Numbered from the stretch's first letter, positions 44,272-53,266 are shown. The stretch: 64,000 bases of DNA from Luteibacter flocculans (GCF_023612255.1 NZ_CP063231.1:1966001-2030000), one strand, 5' to 3'. Notes: generated by a model from the sequence alone, not told the origin. Numbers and translations are program-made.

Positions 44272-45171
44272 ATGTCCAGCCTCGCCACTGCGCCTTCCCA
44301 TACCTCTCCGGCCGGGAGCCACCAGGCTCTCCGCGATATCGCCGTTGTCGTCAGCCGGTTGCCGGCCGATCTGACCTCGTTGACGGTGGCTGCATCGCTT
44401 GCGCGCCGATACGGTGCGGAGCTCGATGTGGTCCAGGTACTGCCATTGCCCCTGCCCGTGGCCGACGCCTGGTCGTTCGTACCCGACCCGGCCTGCATGG
44501 AATGGTATGTGGAGCTACGCGAGCAGGCGGCGCGACAGAGCGTCGAACTCCAGCGACGCCTGGACTCCCTGGGCGTGGCGGGACACGTGCGCGTGGTGGA
44601 GTCCTTCTACGACGCGCCGACGGGCGTTGCGGCGGCGGCAGCGCGCCATGCCGATCTGAGCGTCATCGCGCGTCCAGCCGATGCGCCCGCGGATGCGTCG
44701 CGCGCGCACGGCTATTTCAGCTCGCTTCTGCTGGAATCGGGGCGACCGGTACTGATGGTGCCGAGCGCGACCGAGGCATCGACCCTGCCGCCGCGACACG
44801 TGGTGATCGCATGGGCGGACACGAGCGAAGCCACACGCGCCGTGCACGACGCCATGCCGCTGCTGCAGACGGCGGAAACCGTCGACATCGTCATGGTCGA
44901 TCCCGTGGAGAATGCCATCGAGAACGCGGCCACCTTCGGCGCAGCGCTATCCGCGCATCTGGGTCGGCACGGCGTGACACCGCGCGTGATCGTCGATAAG
45001 TCCCGCGGACGTCCGATCAGTCGGATCATCCTCGATCGCGCGAGTCGGGCTCGCGCCCAGCTCATCGTGGCGGGTGGTTACGGTCACAGCCGCATGCGTG
45101 AATGGGTCATCGGCGGAACCACGCGCGGGCTGTTCCTCGATTCGCCGATTCCCGTCCTTTTCTCGCACTGA
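44272..45171 (+). CDS. Tandem universal stress protein
   Basis: A 299-residue protein with two Usp folds. The N-terminal half (IAVVVSRLPADLTSLTVAAS onward) has lost the usual ATP loop. The C-terminal half keeps IVAGGYGHSRMREWVIGGTT and LFLDSPIPVLFSH, the G-x2-G-xn-GG/T nucleotide site. It is a close paralogue of the tandem Usp at 53.3 kb: both have VDAWSxVPD or ADAWSFVPD near residue 65 and the same C-terminus. GGAG seven bases before ATG 44272 fixes the start. An FNR-like box is 64 bp upstream. A role in low-energy or hypoxic survival is inferred from the box and context. Confidence 0.88.
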   Translation: MSSLATAPSHTSPAGSHQALRDIAVVVSRLPADLTSLTVAASLARRYGAELDVVQVLPLPLPVADAWSFVPDPACMEWYVELREQAARQSVELQRRLDSLGVAGHVRVVESFYDAPTGVAAAAARHADLSVIARPADAPADASRAHGYFSSLLLESGRPVLMVPSATEASTLPPRHVVIAWADTSEATRAVHDAMPLLQTAETVDIVMVDPVENAIENAATFGAALSAHLGRHGVTPRVIVDKSRGRPISRIILDRASRARAQLIVAGGYGHSRMREWVIGGTTRGLFLDSPIPVLFSH

Positions 45172-45182
45172 CGTCGCATCCG

Positions 45183-45196
45183 TTGACCCAGGTCAA
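45183..45196 (+). promoter_or_regulatory. FNR/Anr-type box, TTGAC-CCAG-GTCAA
   Basis: Symmetric TTGAC/GTCAA palindrome 56 bp before the acetyltransferase start and just after the preceding usp stop. It is the likely control site for the acetyltransferase-phosphorylase-RNase operon. Confidence 0.65.
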
Positions 45197-45252
45197 ACGA
45201 CGCCCTGCGAAACGACATCACCATGTTCACGTCATCCCTATTGGAGAACGCC

Positions 45253-45819
45253 ATGTCGAGCCATGCCGCCAGCCCTTCGCCGGACACCGCTGCCTTTCCC
45301 GCCGTGACCGGTGAGCATTGGATCGAGACCCTGGCCGACGGCAGGCGCGTACTGATTCGACCCTTGAAAGCCGAGGACCGGCTTCGCGAACAGGCATTCA
45401 TCCGCCGCCTGTCGGCCGAATCGCGACGCTGCCGTTTTCTGGGTGAGATACGCGAGGCGTCCGAAAGCGTGATCGACGACCTGATGGACGTCGATGGTGT
45501 CCATTCGCTGGCCTTCATCGCACTAGCCCACGACGATGGTGAATTGCGCGAAGTGGGTGTCAGCCGCTATAGCGCGACGAATGAACCCTGGCGCTGCGAG
45601 TGCGCCGTCACCGTAGCCGACGACTGGCGCCATCAAGGTCTCGCCGCCACGTTGATGCGCCACCTGATCGTCGTCGCCCGTCGCAACGGCTTCAAGCACA
45701 TGTTCTCGATCGACCTCGCGGAGGATCGCGGCATGGAGGAGCTGGCGCGCGAACTGGGTTTTGCGCGGGCACTCGACCCGGACGACCCGACGCTCGTCAT
45801 CCATACGCTATCCCTTTGA
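45253..45819 (+). CDS. GNAT-family N-acetyltransferase
   Basis: A 188-residue acetyl-CoA-dependent acetyltransferase. It starts with a flexible ~25-residue N-terminus. The GNAT fold runs from RVLIRPLKAEDRLREQAFIR, through the strand CECAVTVADDWRHQGLAATL (the CoA pyrophosphate loop is a variant, WRHQGLAATLM), to FSIDLAEDRGMEELARELGF. Similar single-domain GNATs appear as the acetylating module of Pat-type protein lysine acetyltransferases, but no acyl-CoA synthetase domain is fused here. GGAG before ATG 45253 decides the start. It is first in an operon with the phosphorylase (12 bp gap) and RNase, preceded by an FNR-like box. Confidence 0.85.
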   Translation: MSSHAASPSPDTAAFPAVTGEHWIETLADGRRVLIRPLKAEDRLREQAFIRRLSAESRRCRFLGEIREASESVIDDLMDVDGVHSLAFIALAHDDGELREVGVSRYSATNEPWRCECAVTVADDWRHQGLAATLMRHLIVVARRNGFKHMFSIDLAEDRGMEELARELGFARALDPDDPTLVIHTLSL

Positions 45820-45831
45820 CGGGACGCGACC

Positions 45832-47364
45832 ATGGATGGCACGAAAGGCGAAGTCGCGGGCCCCTTGCAGCGTGAAGGTATCGACAGTGGCGACGAATTC
45901 ATCGTCTTCTTGCCCGATGGCGACGGATCGCCGGGCTTGCCCGCTAGAACGCGCGTGCGTATCTGCGTGGGGCAGGGCACCGCGTGCCCGCGAGAGGCGT
46001 ATGCCACGGTATACGTCGGGCGTTGCGGCGGCGCCGCCGGCATCGGTGTGTCGGAGTCGCTATGGCATGCACTGGCGCCACGGGCAGGTGAGTGGGCGAT
46101 GGTGAAGCGTACGCCGCCGCCGGCATCGATGGCATGGGTAAGGGCCACGATGCACGGTCACGCACTGCCGCCAGAGGCCATGCGGGAAGTGGTGCGCGAC
46201 ATCGCCGCGCGGCGTTACTCGCCGATCGAGACGGCCGCCTTCGTCGCTGCTTCCGCGCACGGCAATCTTGCCTCCCGCGAAGTCGCTGCGTTGACACATG
46301 CGCTGATCGAAAGTGGCTTTCGACTGGCATGGCCGGGACGTCACGCGATCGACAAGCACTGCATCGGCGGTCTGCCGGGCAATCGGACCACGCCGATCGT
46401 CGTAGCCATCGCCGCGTCGCTTGGCATCACGATGCCAAAGGCCTCGTCGCGCGCGATCACCTCCGCGGCGGGCACCGCGGACGTGATGGAAACCATGGCG
46501 CCCGTAGTCATGGACGCGGCGCGCATGCGTCGCGTGGTGGAGCAGGAGAACGGTTGCGTGGTGTGGAGCGGCGGCCTAGGGTTCGCCCCTGCCGACGATC
46601 GCCTGATTCGCGCACAGCGAGAGCTGGACGTCAATGCGCCTGCGCACATCGTGGCTTCGGTGCTGGCGAAGAAAGTGGCGTGCGGCGCATCGAGTGTCCT
46701 CATCGATATTCCCGTCGGTCCGACGGCAAAAGTGCGAACGCGCGAAGAAGCCGAGGTGCTGGTGGACCTGTTTGCCCAGGTCGCAGATGACGTGGGACTC
46801 GCGGTGCGCACGCTAGTCACCGACGGCACGCATCCGGTCGGTTGTGGCATTGGCCCGGCGCTCGAGGCGCGCGACGTGCTCGCCGTGCTGCACGGCGACG
46901 CCGAGGCACCGACCGATCTGCGCGAACGTTCGGTACAGGTCGCTGCTGCGGTGCTGATGCTATCGGGCCGATACACCAGTGAGATTGCCGCGCGTGAAGC
47001 GGCGAATCATGCCCTGACCAGCGGCATGGCGAGGGCTCGCTTCGAGGGGATATGTCTCGCGCAGGGCGGTATGCGGGAGCCACCGCGCGCACGCTGCGTG
47101 CAGGTGGTGCACGCGACCTCGAATGCACTTGTACGCGGTTTCGATTGCCGCATGCTCGCGCGCCTGGCAAGGCTGGCCGGCGCGCCGGAATTTCCTGAAG
47201 CGGGCGTCCGGCTTCGCGTCCGCCCGGGCGATCGCGTCGAGCCGGGGCAGCCCCTGCTCGAACTGCACGGTCCGTCCATGGGATCGATCGAAAGTGCCGC
47301 GGGATATGCCGCCGTACAGTCGGATCTCGTCCGGCTCGATCACAAAGAAGGAGCGGTCGTATGA
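45832..47364 (+). CDS. Thymidine/AMP phosphorylase-family protein
   Basis: A 510-residue nucleoside/nucleotide phosphorylase. About 90 N-terminal residues form an extra beta domain, as in archaeal AMP phosphorylase. The family core follows: DKHCIGGLPGNRTTPIVVAI (phosphate/ribose site; KHCIGG-type rather than KHSTGG), SRAITSAAGTADVMETMAPV, and VLAKKVACGASSVLIDIPVG. The KHCxGGxPGNRT signature favours the AMP (nucleoside 5'-monophosphate) phosphorylase group, which releases the base and ribose 1,5-bisphosphate, over thymidine phosphorylase. It overlaps the RNase gene by four bases (ATGA). Coupling to an RNase suggests it consumes NMPs from RNA decay. No ribose-1,5-bisphosphate isomerase or kinase gene is seen in this window. 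Confidence 0.85.
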   Translation: MDGTKGEVAGPLQREGIDSGDEFIVFLPDGDGSPGLPARTRVRICVGQGTACPREAYATVYVGRCGGAAGIGVSESLWHALAPRAGEWAMVKRTPPPASMAWVRATMHGHALPPEAMREVVRDIAARRYSPIETAAFVAASAHGNLASREVAALTHALIESGFRLAWPGRHAIDKHCIGGLPGNRTTPIVVAIAASLGITMPKASSRAITSAAGTADVMETMAPVVMDAARMRRVVEQENGCVVWSGGLGFAPADDRLIRAQRELDVNAPAHIVASVLAKKVACGASSVLIDIPVGPTAKVRTREEAEVLVDLFAQVADDVGLAVRTLVTDGTHPVGCGIGPALEARDVLAVLHGDAEAPTDLRERSVQVAAAVLMLSGRYTSEIAAREAANHALTSGMARARFEGICLAQGGMREPPRARCVQVVHATSNALVRGFDCRMLARLARLAGAPEFPEAGVRLRVRPGDRVEPGQPLLELHGPSMGSIESAAGYAAVQSDLVRLDHKEGAVV

Positions 47365-48743
47365 TCGTCTACACGTGTCACGGTGCAGCGCGGGGCGTCA
47401 CGGGTTCCTGTCACCTCATCGAATGCGGTGAAAGCCGCATCCTCGTGGACTGCGGCCTGTTCCAGGGGGGACGCGATGCCGCAGACGCCAATGCGCACGA
47501 TTTCGCCTTCGATCCCCGGACCATTGACGCCGTGCTGCTGACGCACGCACACCTGGACCATTGCGGACGCCTGCCCAAACTTGTGCGCGACGGCTTTGCC
47601 GGGCCGATCCTCGCCACCGCGGCGACGCGCGATCTCGCGCGCATTGTATTGCTCGACGCGGCTTCGCTACAGGAAGAGGAAGCGAAGCGGGCTCGCGAGC
47701 ACGGCCGCCCCGTCGTGGTCGTTTCCGATCTCGACGATGCCTTCCATGCGTTGGAAGCCTTGGACCGACGCGTGGTGGATTACGACGTCACGGTGGACGT
47801 GGCGCCAGGCATCCAGGCGACATTTCTCGATGCCGGCCATATTCTCGGTTCGGCCTCCATCCTGCTGACCTTGAACGATGGCGTTTCGCAACGGCGCATG
47901 GTTTTTTCCGGCGATCTCGGACACCACGGCTCCGGTGTGCTGCGCCCGCCGCGTCAAGCGCCACCGGCGGACTTCGTGGTCATGGAAACGACCTACGGCG
48001 ACCGGCCGCACCGATCGTTCGAAGCGACGCGGGAGGAATTCCTCTCGGCCGTGGGGCAGACACTGGCCGCGCATGGGAACGTCGTGATTCCGACTTTCGC
48101 GCTCGAACGTGCGCAGGAAATCCTGTACTGCCTGCACCAGGGCATTCGCCAGGGCGCGATACCGGCGAGCGTCTCGGTGTTTCTCGATTCACCCATGGCG
48201 ATCTCCGCCACCGCGGTGTTCCGCCGCCATCCCGAATGTTTCGGCGACGATTTCCTCGAGGCACTGCGAAAGGACGATCCCTTTGGCATGCCACGCCTGC
48301 ATTACACGCGGGGCGTAGATGAATCGATGGCTATCAACGCCATCGAAGGCGGCGCGATCATCCTTGCCGGCTCAGGCATGTGCACGGGCGGACGCGTACG
48401 CCATCACCTCCGGCACAATCTCGGTCGCGCGCGGTCGTCCGTGATCTTCGTGGGGTACGCCGCAGAAGGCACTCCTGCCCGCGAGATCATCGACGGTCGC
48501 AAGGTCATCCGCATCGGCCGGCAGGACATTTCCGTGCGTGCGCGCATCTGGACGATCAACGGCTTCTCGGCGCACGCCGATGCTCCCGAACTCATTCAGT
48601 GGCTGGGCGATGAGCCGCGGCAACGGGTCTTCCTCGTCCATGGTGAGCCGGACAGAGGTATGGCGGCGATGCGCGACACGCTGCGGACGCGAGGCATGGC
48701 CGTCGTCTGTCCCGAGTTCGATGTGCCTTGCCGCCTCGCGTGA
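47361..48743 (+). CDS. Metallo-beta-lactamase/beta-CASP ribonuclease
   Basis: A 460-residue zinc-dependent RNase of the CPSF73/RNase J-like superfamily. The metallo-beta-lactamase core has THAHLDHCGRLPKLV (motif 2, HxHxDH), LDAGHILGSASILLTL (motif 3) and VFSGDLGHHGSGVLRPP (motif 4). The beta-CASP motifs follow as ILAGSGMCTGGRVRHHL and WTINGFSAHADAPELIQWL. It starts ATG 47361 inside the stop of the phosphorylase gene, so translation is coupled. Expected product: 5'-NMPs or short oligonucleotides, which fits the neighbouring phosphorylase. Function as exo- or endonuclease cannot be told from sequence. Confidence 0.9.
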   Translation: MIVYTCHGAARGVTGSCHLIECGESRILVDCGLFQGGRDAADANAHDFAFDPRTIDAVLLTHAHLDHCGRLPKLVRDGFAGPILATAATRDLARIVLLDAASLQEEEAKRAREHGRPVVVVSDLDDAFHALEALDRRVVDYDVTVDVAPGIQATFLDAGHILGSASILLTLNDGVSQRRMVFSGDLGHHGSGVLRPPRQAPPADFVVMETTYGDRPHRSFEATREEFLSAVGQTLAAHGNVVIPTFALERAQEILYCLHQGIRQGAIPASVSVFLDSPMAISATAVFRRHPECFGDDFLEALRKDDPFGMPRLHYTRGVDESMAINAIEGGAIILAGSGMCTGGRVRHHLRHNLGRARSSVIFVGYAAEGTPAREIIDGRKVIRIGRQDISVRARIWTINGFSAHADAPELIQWLGDEPRQRVFLVHGEPDRGMAAMRDTLRTRGMAVVCPEFDVPCRLA

Positions 48744-48765
48744 GCGGGGCAGCAGGGCTTCTGCA

Positions 48766-49653
48766 TCAATGGTGAAGGAAGGTGGCGATGTCGCCGTGGC
48801 CGAAGACGTGGCGGGTGGCGCCGCCGAAAATGCGCTCGCGCAGAGGCGCATGCCCATAGGCGCCCATCACAAGCAGGTCGGCTTCGAAACGCCGGCTTCG
48901 TTCCAGCAAGGCCGGGCCAGCCGCCGACGGGGCGACGTCGAGCAGCGTGCGTGTCGCTTCCACCCCATGTCTCGCCAGAAAAGTTATGGGATCGAACTGC
49001 GGTACGCTGCTGGATGCCGGCTCCGTAGCGCCGTCGAGCAGCAACACGTCCTTTGCGGCCATGAGCAGTGGCAGCACGGCGCGAAGAGCCTTGGTGGCGG
49101 CACGGCTGCCGTCCCACGCCAGTACGACGCGATCGAATACGCTGCTGGGCGTGCAGACAACCGGCAGGACGAGGCATGGCAGGCCTGTGCGCAACAGCAA
49201 CTGGTTGAGCCCGTCGATCGGATCGGCGCCGGTATCGCCCGGACGCTGGACCACGATCAGGTCATGCCACGATGCCAATGCGGACAGACGCGCAGCGACG
49301 TCCGTCTCGATGACGGCCCACGACGCCGAGTGCACACCCTCATGGCGGGCGAGATGCACGAACGCGTCGCCGTTGCCGCCGGGTTCCATGTCGTGCGCAT
49401 GCACGGTCGACGGTGGGGCATCCAATAGCGACAGCACGGTGGCTTCGTGGCTGAAGCCATGACCGCCGAGGAAAGCGGTCGACATCGCACAGCCGGTGAC
49501 CGAACCATGGGCACGTGCCGCGAGACGGCAGGCGACGTACGAGGCGACATCGTGCGGTGAGGCCACGATGGCAAGCACATCGCCAGCCGTCGGCAGGCAT
49601 GTCTGCATGGCGCCGGTGTCGCCGCTCGTCGAGGTAAAGGGGGGCTTGGGCAT
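48766..49653 (-). CDS. Tandem universal stress protein, divergent type
   Basis: A 295-residue two-domain Usp-like protein. The first half (VLAIVASPHDVASYVACRLA onward) lacks a nucleotide loop; the second (RVVLAWDGSRAATKALRAVL) ends LLVMGAYGHAPLRERIFGGA, with the G-x2-G and GG residues kept. The gene lies 14 bp downstream of the single-domain usp at 49668-50123 on the same strand, so both are probably expressed from the promoter with the FNR-like box at 50175. Convergent with the RNase gene (22 bp). Confidence 0.88.
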   Translation of the reverse strand: MPKPPFTSTSGDTGAMQTCLPTAGDVLAIVASPHDVASYVACRLAARAHGSVTGCAMSTAFLGGHGFSHEATVLSLLDAPPSTVHAHDMEPGGNGDAFVHLARHEGVHSASWAVIETDVAARLSALASWHDLIVVQRPGDTGADPIDGLNQLLLRTGLPCLVLPVVCTPSSVFDRVVLAWDGSRAATKALRAVLPLLMAAKDVLLLDGATEPASSSVPQFDPITFLARHGVEATRTLLDVAPSAAGPALLERSRRFEADLLVMGAYGHAPLRERIFGGATRHVFGHGDIATFLHH

Positions 49654-49667
49654 GACGGACTCCGGGA

Positions 49668-50123
49668 TCAGGACGTGCCGTGTGGCGCGCGGCAGACGAG
49701 TACGGGCAACGTCGCCGTCAGAAGCAGCTTCTGCGCCACGCTGCCCAGCAACAGCCGTTGCAGGCCGCGGCGGCCATGCGAGCCCACGACGATCAGGTCG
49801 CAGTGGCGCTCTTGTGCCGCCTCCTCGATCACCTGGTGGACCGGGGCGCCGGCTTCATACGAGGTCGTGCAGGTCACACCCGCCACGGTGGCGGCTTCTT
49901 CGACATCGCGAAGGTAACGGACAGCCTCCAGGCGGGCGTGATGGAGGTAGACCGCTTCGCTCGACGGCAGCATGAACTTGCCGTAGGCCGTGGCGTGGAA
50001 CGGTTCGATGACATGTACGGCGGTCAGCGCCGCACCACACGCCTTCGCCAGTTCGACGGCGGTGTGGGTGGCGACGGCGGCGACGGGCGAACCGTCCGTA
50101 GCCACGAGGATGTGCTTGAACAT
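49668..50123 (-). CDS. Universal stress protein (UspA), single domain
   Basis: A 151-residue canonical Usp: HILVATDGSPVAAVATHTAV at the start, LIVVGSHGRRGLQRLLLGSV (complete G-x2-G-x9-GS ATP-binding loop), and a final LPVLVC strand. A strong GGGAGGT site precedes ATG 50123. The FNR-like box at 50175-50188 lies ~52 bp before the start. It heads a two-gene unit with the tandem Usp. Expected to bind ATP and form dimers in the cytoplasm. Confidence 0.92.
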   Translation of the reverse strand: MFKHILVATDGSPVAAVATHTAVELAKACGAALTAVHVIEPFHATAYGKFMLPSSEAVYLHHARLEAVRYLRDVEEAATVAGVTCTTSYEAGAPVHQVIEEAAQERHCDLIVVGSHGRRGLQRLLLGSVAQKLLLTATLPVLVCRAPHGTS

Positions 50124-50174
50124 GGGTGACCTCCCTTGACGGTGGCCATCGTCGCAGTTGACGGTCTGGGCGCA

Positions 50175-50188
50175 TTGACCTGGGTCAA
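50175..50188 (-). promoter_or_regulatory. FNR/Anr-type box, TTGAC-CTGG-GTCAA
   Basis: Symmetric palindrome TTGAC-N4-GTCAA in the 72 bp between the two minus-strand usp units, positioned to activate the 50123 gene. Its half-sites differ by one base each from the FNR consensus. Confidence 0.65.
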
Positions 50189-50195
50189 GCGCAGC

Positions 50196-50618
50196 TCAGC
50201 GCACAACGACCACCGGCACCTTAGAGCGCGACAGCACCTTCAGCACCACCGAGCCGAGGAACATGCTGCCGACCGCGCCGCGACCGTGCGAACCCATGGC
50301 AATCAGCTCATGGCGTCCCTTGGTGGCGATACGCACGATCTCCTCCGCCGGGTCGCCGACGCACGTCACCTCTTCGTGGGTATGCCCGGCCTTGGCGAGC
50401 AGGCGCCGGACCGGCCGCAGCGCCAGCTCGCTGTTGCGTGCATGGAACTGGGCCACCGATTCCGCTCCGAGGTAACCGCTGATGTGCGCGCTCAAGGGTA
50501 GATCCACGTGCACGACGGTCAGGTCCGGCAGGTCGCCGCGCTGCAGCCACTGCCGGATCACGAAGCGTGCGGCCCGGTTGCTTTGCGCACTGCCATCGAC
50601 GGGTAACAGGATCTTCAT
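50196..50618 (-). CDS. Universal stress protein coupled to P-type ATPase
   Basis: A 140-residue canonical Usp: MKILLPVDGSAQSNRAARFV, then LIAMGSHGRGAVGSMFLGSV (full ATP loop) and VPVVVVR. Its ATG (50616-50618) overlaps the stop of the ATPase gene as ATGA, and a GGGAGA lies inside that gene. The two proteins are therefore made together, implying a shared role, for example nucleotide-sensing control of the pump. Such a physical link is only inferred. Confidence 0.9.
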   Translation of the reverse strand: MKILLPVDGSAQSNRAARFVIRQWLQRGDLPDLTVVHVDLPLSAHISGYLGAESVAQFHARNSELALRPVRRLLAKAGHTHEEVTCVGDPAEEIVRIATKGRHELIAMGSHGRGAVGSMFLGSVVLKVLSRSKVPVVVVR

Positions 50619-53185
50619 GGGGGTATCTCCCTGGTGGGTGCGTGATGAGGTGACGCGCGCAGAGCATCAACGGAGGCTGGGTGGCGCGCGAAGCGGAGTC
50701 GGCGTTCCAGCAAAGCGACGCCAGCGAGCCATGCCCACAGCGTCAAGAGCGAACCTGCAAGCGTCGCCAAAGTCATCGCAGTCGGCGGAGCGAAATGCAG
50801 GATGCCGCGCAACCAGGGCAGATAACTCGTCGCCAATCCGACAGCCAGAACCAGCGCGCCCAGTCCCATGAGCCAGGGTGTGGCCTGCACCCGCGGAGAA
50901 CCGCGTCCCGCGAATGCGAGCATCAGCGCTGCACCGAGCAGACCCAGGAAGGTCGCGAGGGACGCCGCCTCGTAGCTCGAGCCCAGATGCAAGGAGAGCA
51001 GGTGCGCGAGCGTCAGGATCGCGCCAGCACCCGCGCCCTGCGCGATGCCGATGCCGATATTGCGGCCCGCGAACGGGGATTCGTTCGGGCGCCTGGGTGC
51101 GTGACGCATCACGTCGGGTCGCTCAGGCATGGCTTCGAACACGATCGAACAGGCCGGGTCGATGATCATTTCCAGCAACGCGATCTGGACAGGCAGCAAT
51201 ACGGGCGGCCAGCGCAGGATGACCGGTACGATCGCGAGGCAGACGATCGGGACGTGGACGGCCGACACGAAGCGCATGGAGCGCTTGACGTTGTCGTAGA
51301 CGCGCCTGCCCAGGCGGATGCCTGTCACCAGCGAGGAAAAGCGATCGTCGAGGAGCACGAGGTCCGCCGAGTCCCGTGCGACATCGCTTCCGCGGGCGCC
51401 CATCGCCACGCCGACGTCTGCAGAGCGCAGGGCAGGGGCGTCGTTGACACCGTCGCCGGTCATGCCCACCACGTAGCCGGCCCGGCGGAACGCCTTCACC
51501 AGACGGAGTTTCTGGGTGGGCTGCACTCGCGCGTAGACGTCCACGTCGACCAGGCGGCGGGCGAGTTCCGGCTCGCTCATGCCGTCGAGCTCCGCACCGG
51601 TCAGGACGTTCTCCACGCGCAGGCCGGCCTGCGCGCCAATCGAGGAAGCGGTGGCGGGATGGTCGCCGGTCAACATCACGACACGAATTCCCGCTTCGCG
51701 GCATATACCGATGGCCGCGGGAACCTCTTCCCTGAGCGGGTCGGCGAGCGCGACCAAGCCCAGGAACCGCTGGTGCACGCCCGCGCCATCTCGTGTCGGC
51801 GGCATGCCCGTTCCGTGAGCGACCGCTACCGCCAGCACGCGCATGCCTTGTTGTGCAAACGCCACGGCACGGGCGCGAAGGCGCGAACGGGTGTCGTCAT
51901 CCACGTCGCATAGCGCGAGAATCGCCTCCGGTGCGCCCTTGGTGGCCAGGACCCAGTCAGCGCTGCCTTTCGTCAGCAGTCGCGACACGAATGGCCGCCC
52001 CTCGCTCACCGGCGTTTCCCACACACATGCGGCAAGGGGCTCGGCTGGTTCGGTATGGCCGAGACGATGCGTCGCGTAGGCGACGATGGCGCGGTCGGTG
52101 GGGTCCAGGGAGTGCGCCTGGCAGGCGTCCGACGCGGCGCCGAGCAAGGCGACATCGGCATCGTCGAGAGGACCCGCCAGATCGCGCGGCACGCCCGCGG
52201 CATCGGTGACCGAAGCCACTTCCATCTGGTTCTGGGTCAGCGTGCCGGTCTTGTCGACGGCAAGCAGCGAAATCGTGCCCATGGCCTCGACGGCCGCCAG
52301 ACGGCGCGTGAGCACGCCGTGCTGGGCGATGCGTCTTGCGCCGAGCGCGTAGAACACGGCCAGTATCACCGGCACCTCTTCCGGCAGCACGGCCATGGCA
52401 AGCGCAATGCCGGCGAGCGCGGCGTTCAATGGCGACGATCCGGCCCACCACCAACTGCCCCACGCCACCGCCAGCGCGAGGGCAAGCGCAAGCACGGCGA
52501 ACAGCCGCACGATGCGCGCCGCAGCTTTTTGCAAGGCGGAAGGCGACGCCAGCGCACCTGCCAGGGCGCCGCCGATCTGTCCGACGGCGGTACGGGCTCC
52601 GATGGCGGTGACCTGCATGCGCCCGTTCCCGCCGACGACCAGCGTCGCCGCGTGAACCGCGTGGTCCTGTGCATCGCCTGCCGAGCGTTGCACCGCGACG
52701 GACTCGCCGGTCAGCAGCGACTCGTCCAGGAGAATCGTACCGGCGACAAGCGTGCCATCGGCGGGCACCTTGTCTCCTTCGCGAAGAAGTACGACGTCGC
52801 CGAGCACGACCGCACTGGCGGGAATCTCCCGTTCCACACCTTCACGGATGACGTGAGCGGTCGGGGCCGCGAGTTCGCGAAGCGCGGCGAGCGCGCCCTC
52901 GGCGCGGAATTCCTGGGCGAAGGTGATGCCGACCACGATGAGTACGGACGCGGCGAGAAAGAAGGCCTCGGCGGCACTGCCGATCGCTCCGTAGATGGCC
53001 GCCGCCGCGATAAGCATCAGCAGCATCGGTTCGCGGAGCAGCTCGCGAAGTACGCGCAGGCTTCGGAAGCCCTCGCTTGCGATCAGGACATTGGGCCCAT
53101 CGCGCCGCAGCCGCTCGCGAGCCTCCGCGTCGCTGAGACCCACGGTGTCGTCGGGGTGGGGCGATGTTGCGTGGATCCCCATCAT
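50615..53185 (-). CDS. Cation-transporting P-type ATPase
   Basis: An 856-residue inner-membrane pump. Motifs: cation-ATPase N-terminus (GLSDAEARERLRRDGPNVLI), actuator TGES (LLTGESVAV), M4 site PEEVPVILAVFYALGARRIA, phosphorylation Asp ~311 in DKTGTLTQNQ, hinge TGDGVNDAPALRSADVGVAM, and a six-helix C-terminal membrane domain. PEEVPV in place of the Ca-pump PEGLP places it in a poorly characterised type 2-like subgroup; the ion (Ca, Mg, Na/K or Mn) is not decidable. The start is uncertain: ATG 53185 or 53182, or ATG 53227. The FNR-like box centred at 53259.5 would put the class-II transcription start near 53218, which favours 53185. The reading frame runs on to 54208 only as a shadow. Confidence 0.9.
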   Translation of the reverse strand: MMGIHATSPHPDDTVGLSDAEARERLRRDGPNVLIASEGFRSLRVLRELLREPMLLMLIAAAAIYGAIGSAAEAFFLAASVLIVVGITFAQEFRAEGALAALRELAAPTAHVIREGVEREIPASAVVLGDVVLLREGDKVPADGTLVAGTILLDESLLTGESVAVQRSAGDAQDHAVHAATLVVGGNGRMQVTAIGARTAVGQIGGALAGALASPSALQKAAARIVRLFAVLALALALAVAWGSWWWAGSSPLNAALAGIALAMAVLPEEVPVILAVFYALGARRIAQHGVLTRRLAAVEAMGTISLLAVDKTGTLTQNQMEVASVTDAAGVPRDLAGPLDDADVALLGAASDACQAHSLDPTDRAIVAYATHRLGHTEPAEPLAACVWETPVSEGRPFVSRLLTKGSADWVLATKGAPEAILALCDVDDDTRSRLRARAVAFAQQGMRVLAVAVAHGTGMPPTRDGAGVHQRFLGLVALADPLREEVPAAIGICREAGIRVVMLTGDHPATASSIGAQAGLRVENVLTGAELDGMSEPELARRLVDVDVYARVQPTQKLRLVKAFRRAGYVVGMTGDGVNDAPALRSADVGVAMGARGSDVARDSADLVLLDDRFSSLVTGIRLGRRVYDNVKRSMRFVSAVHVPIVCLAIVPVILRWPPVLLPVQIALLEMIIDPACSIVFEAMPERPDVMRHAPRRPNESPFAGRNIGIGIAQGAGAGAILTLAHLLSLHLGSSYEAASLATFLGLLGAALMLAFAGRGSPRVQATPWLMGLGALVLAVGLATSYLPWLRGILHFAPPTAMTLATLAGSLLTLWAWLAGVALLERRLRFARHPASVDALRASPHHAPTREIPP

Positions 53186-53252
53186 GTCGTCATACCCATG
53201 GCGACCGCGCCGCGGCGTTGGTTCCATGCTGCCGCCGCGTTGGGGCGGCGTC

Positions 53253-53266
53253 TTGATCCAGGTCAA
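53253..53266. promoter_or_regulatory. FNR/Anr-type box, TTGAT-CCAG-GTCAA, with -10 element
   Basis: One mismatch to TTGAT-N4-ATCAA, placed between the divergent ATPase and tandem-usp genes. For the rightward gene, TATAAC at 53289-53294 gives a start near 53301, exactly ~41.5 bp from the box centre: the class-II FNR geometry. It may also serve the ATPase leftward. Confidence 0.78.
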
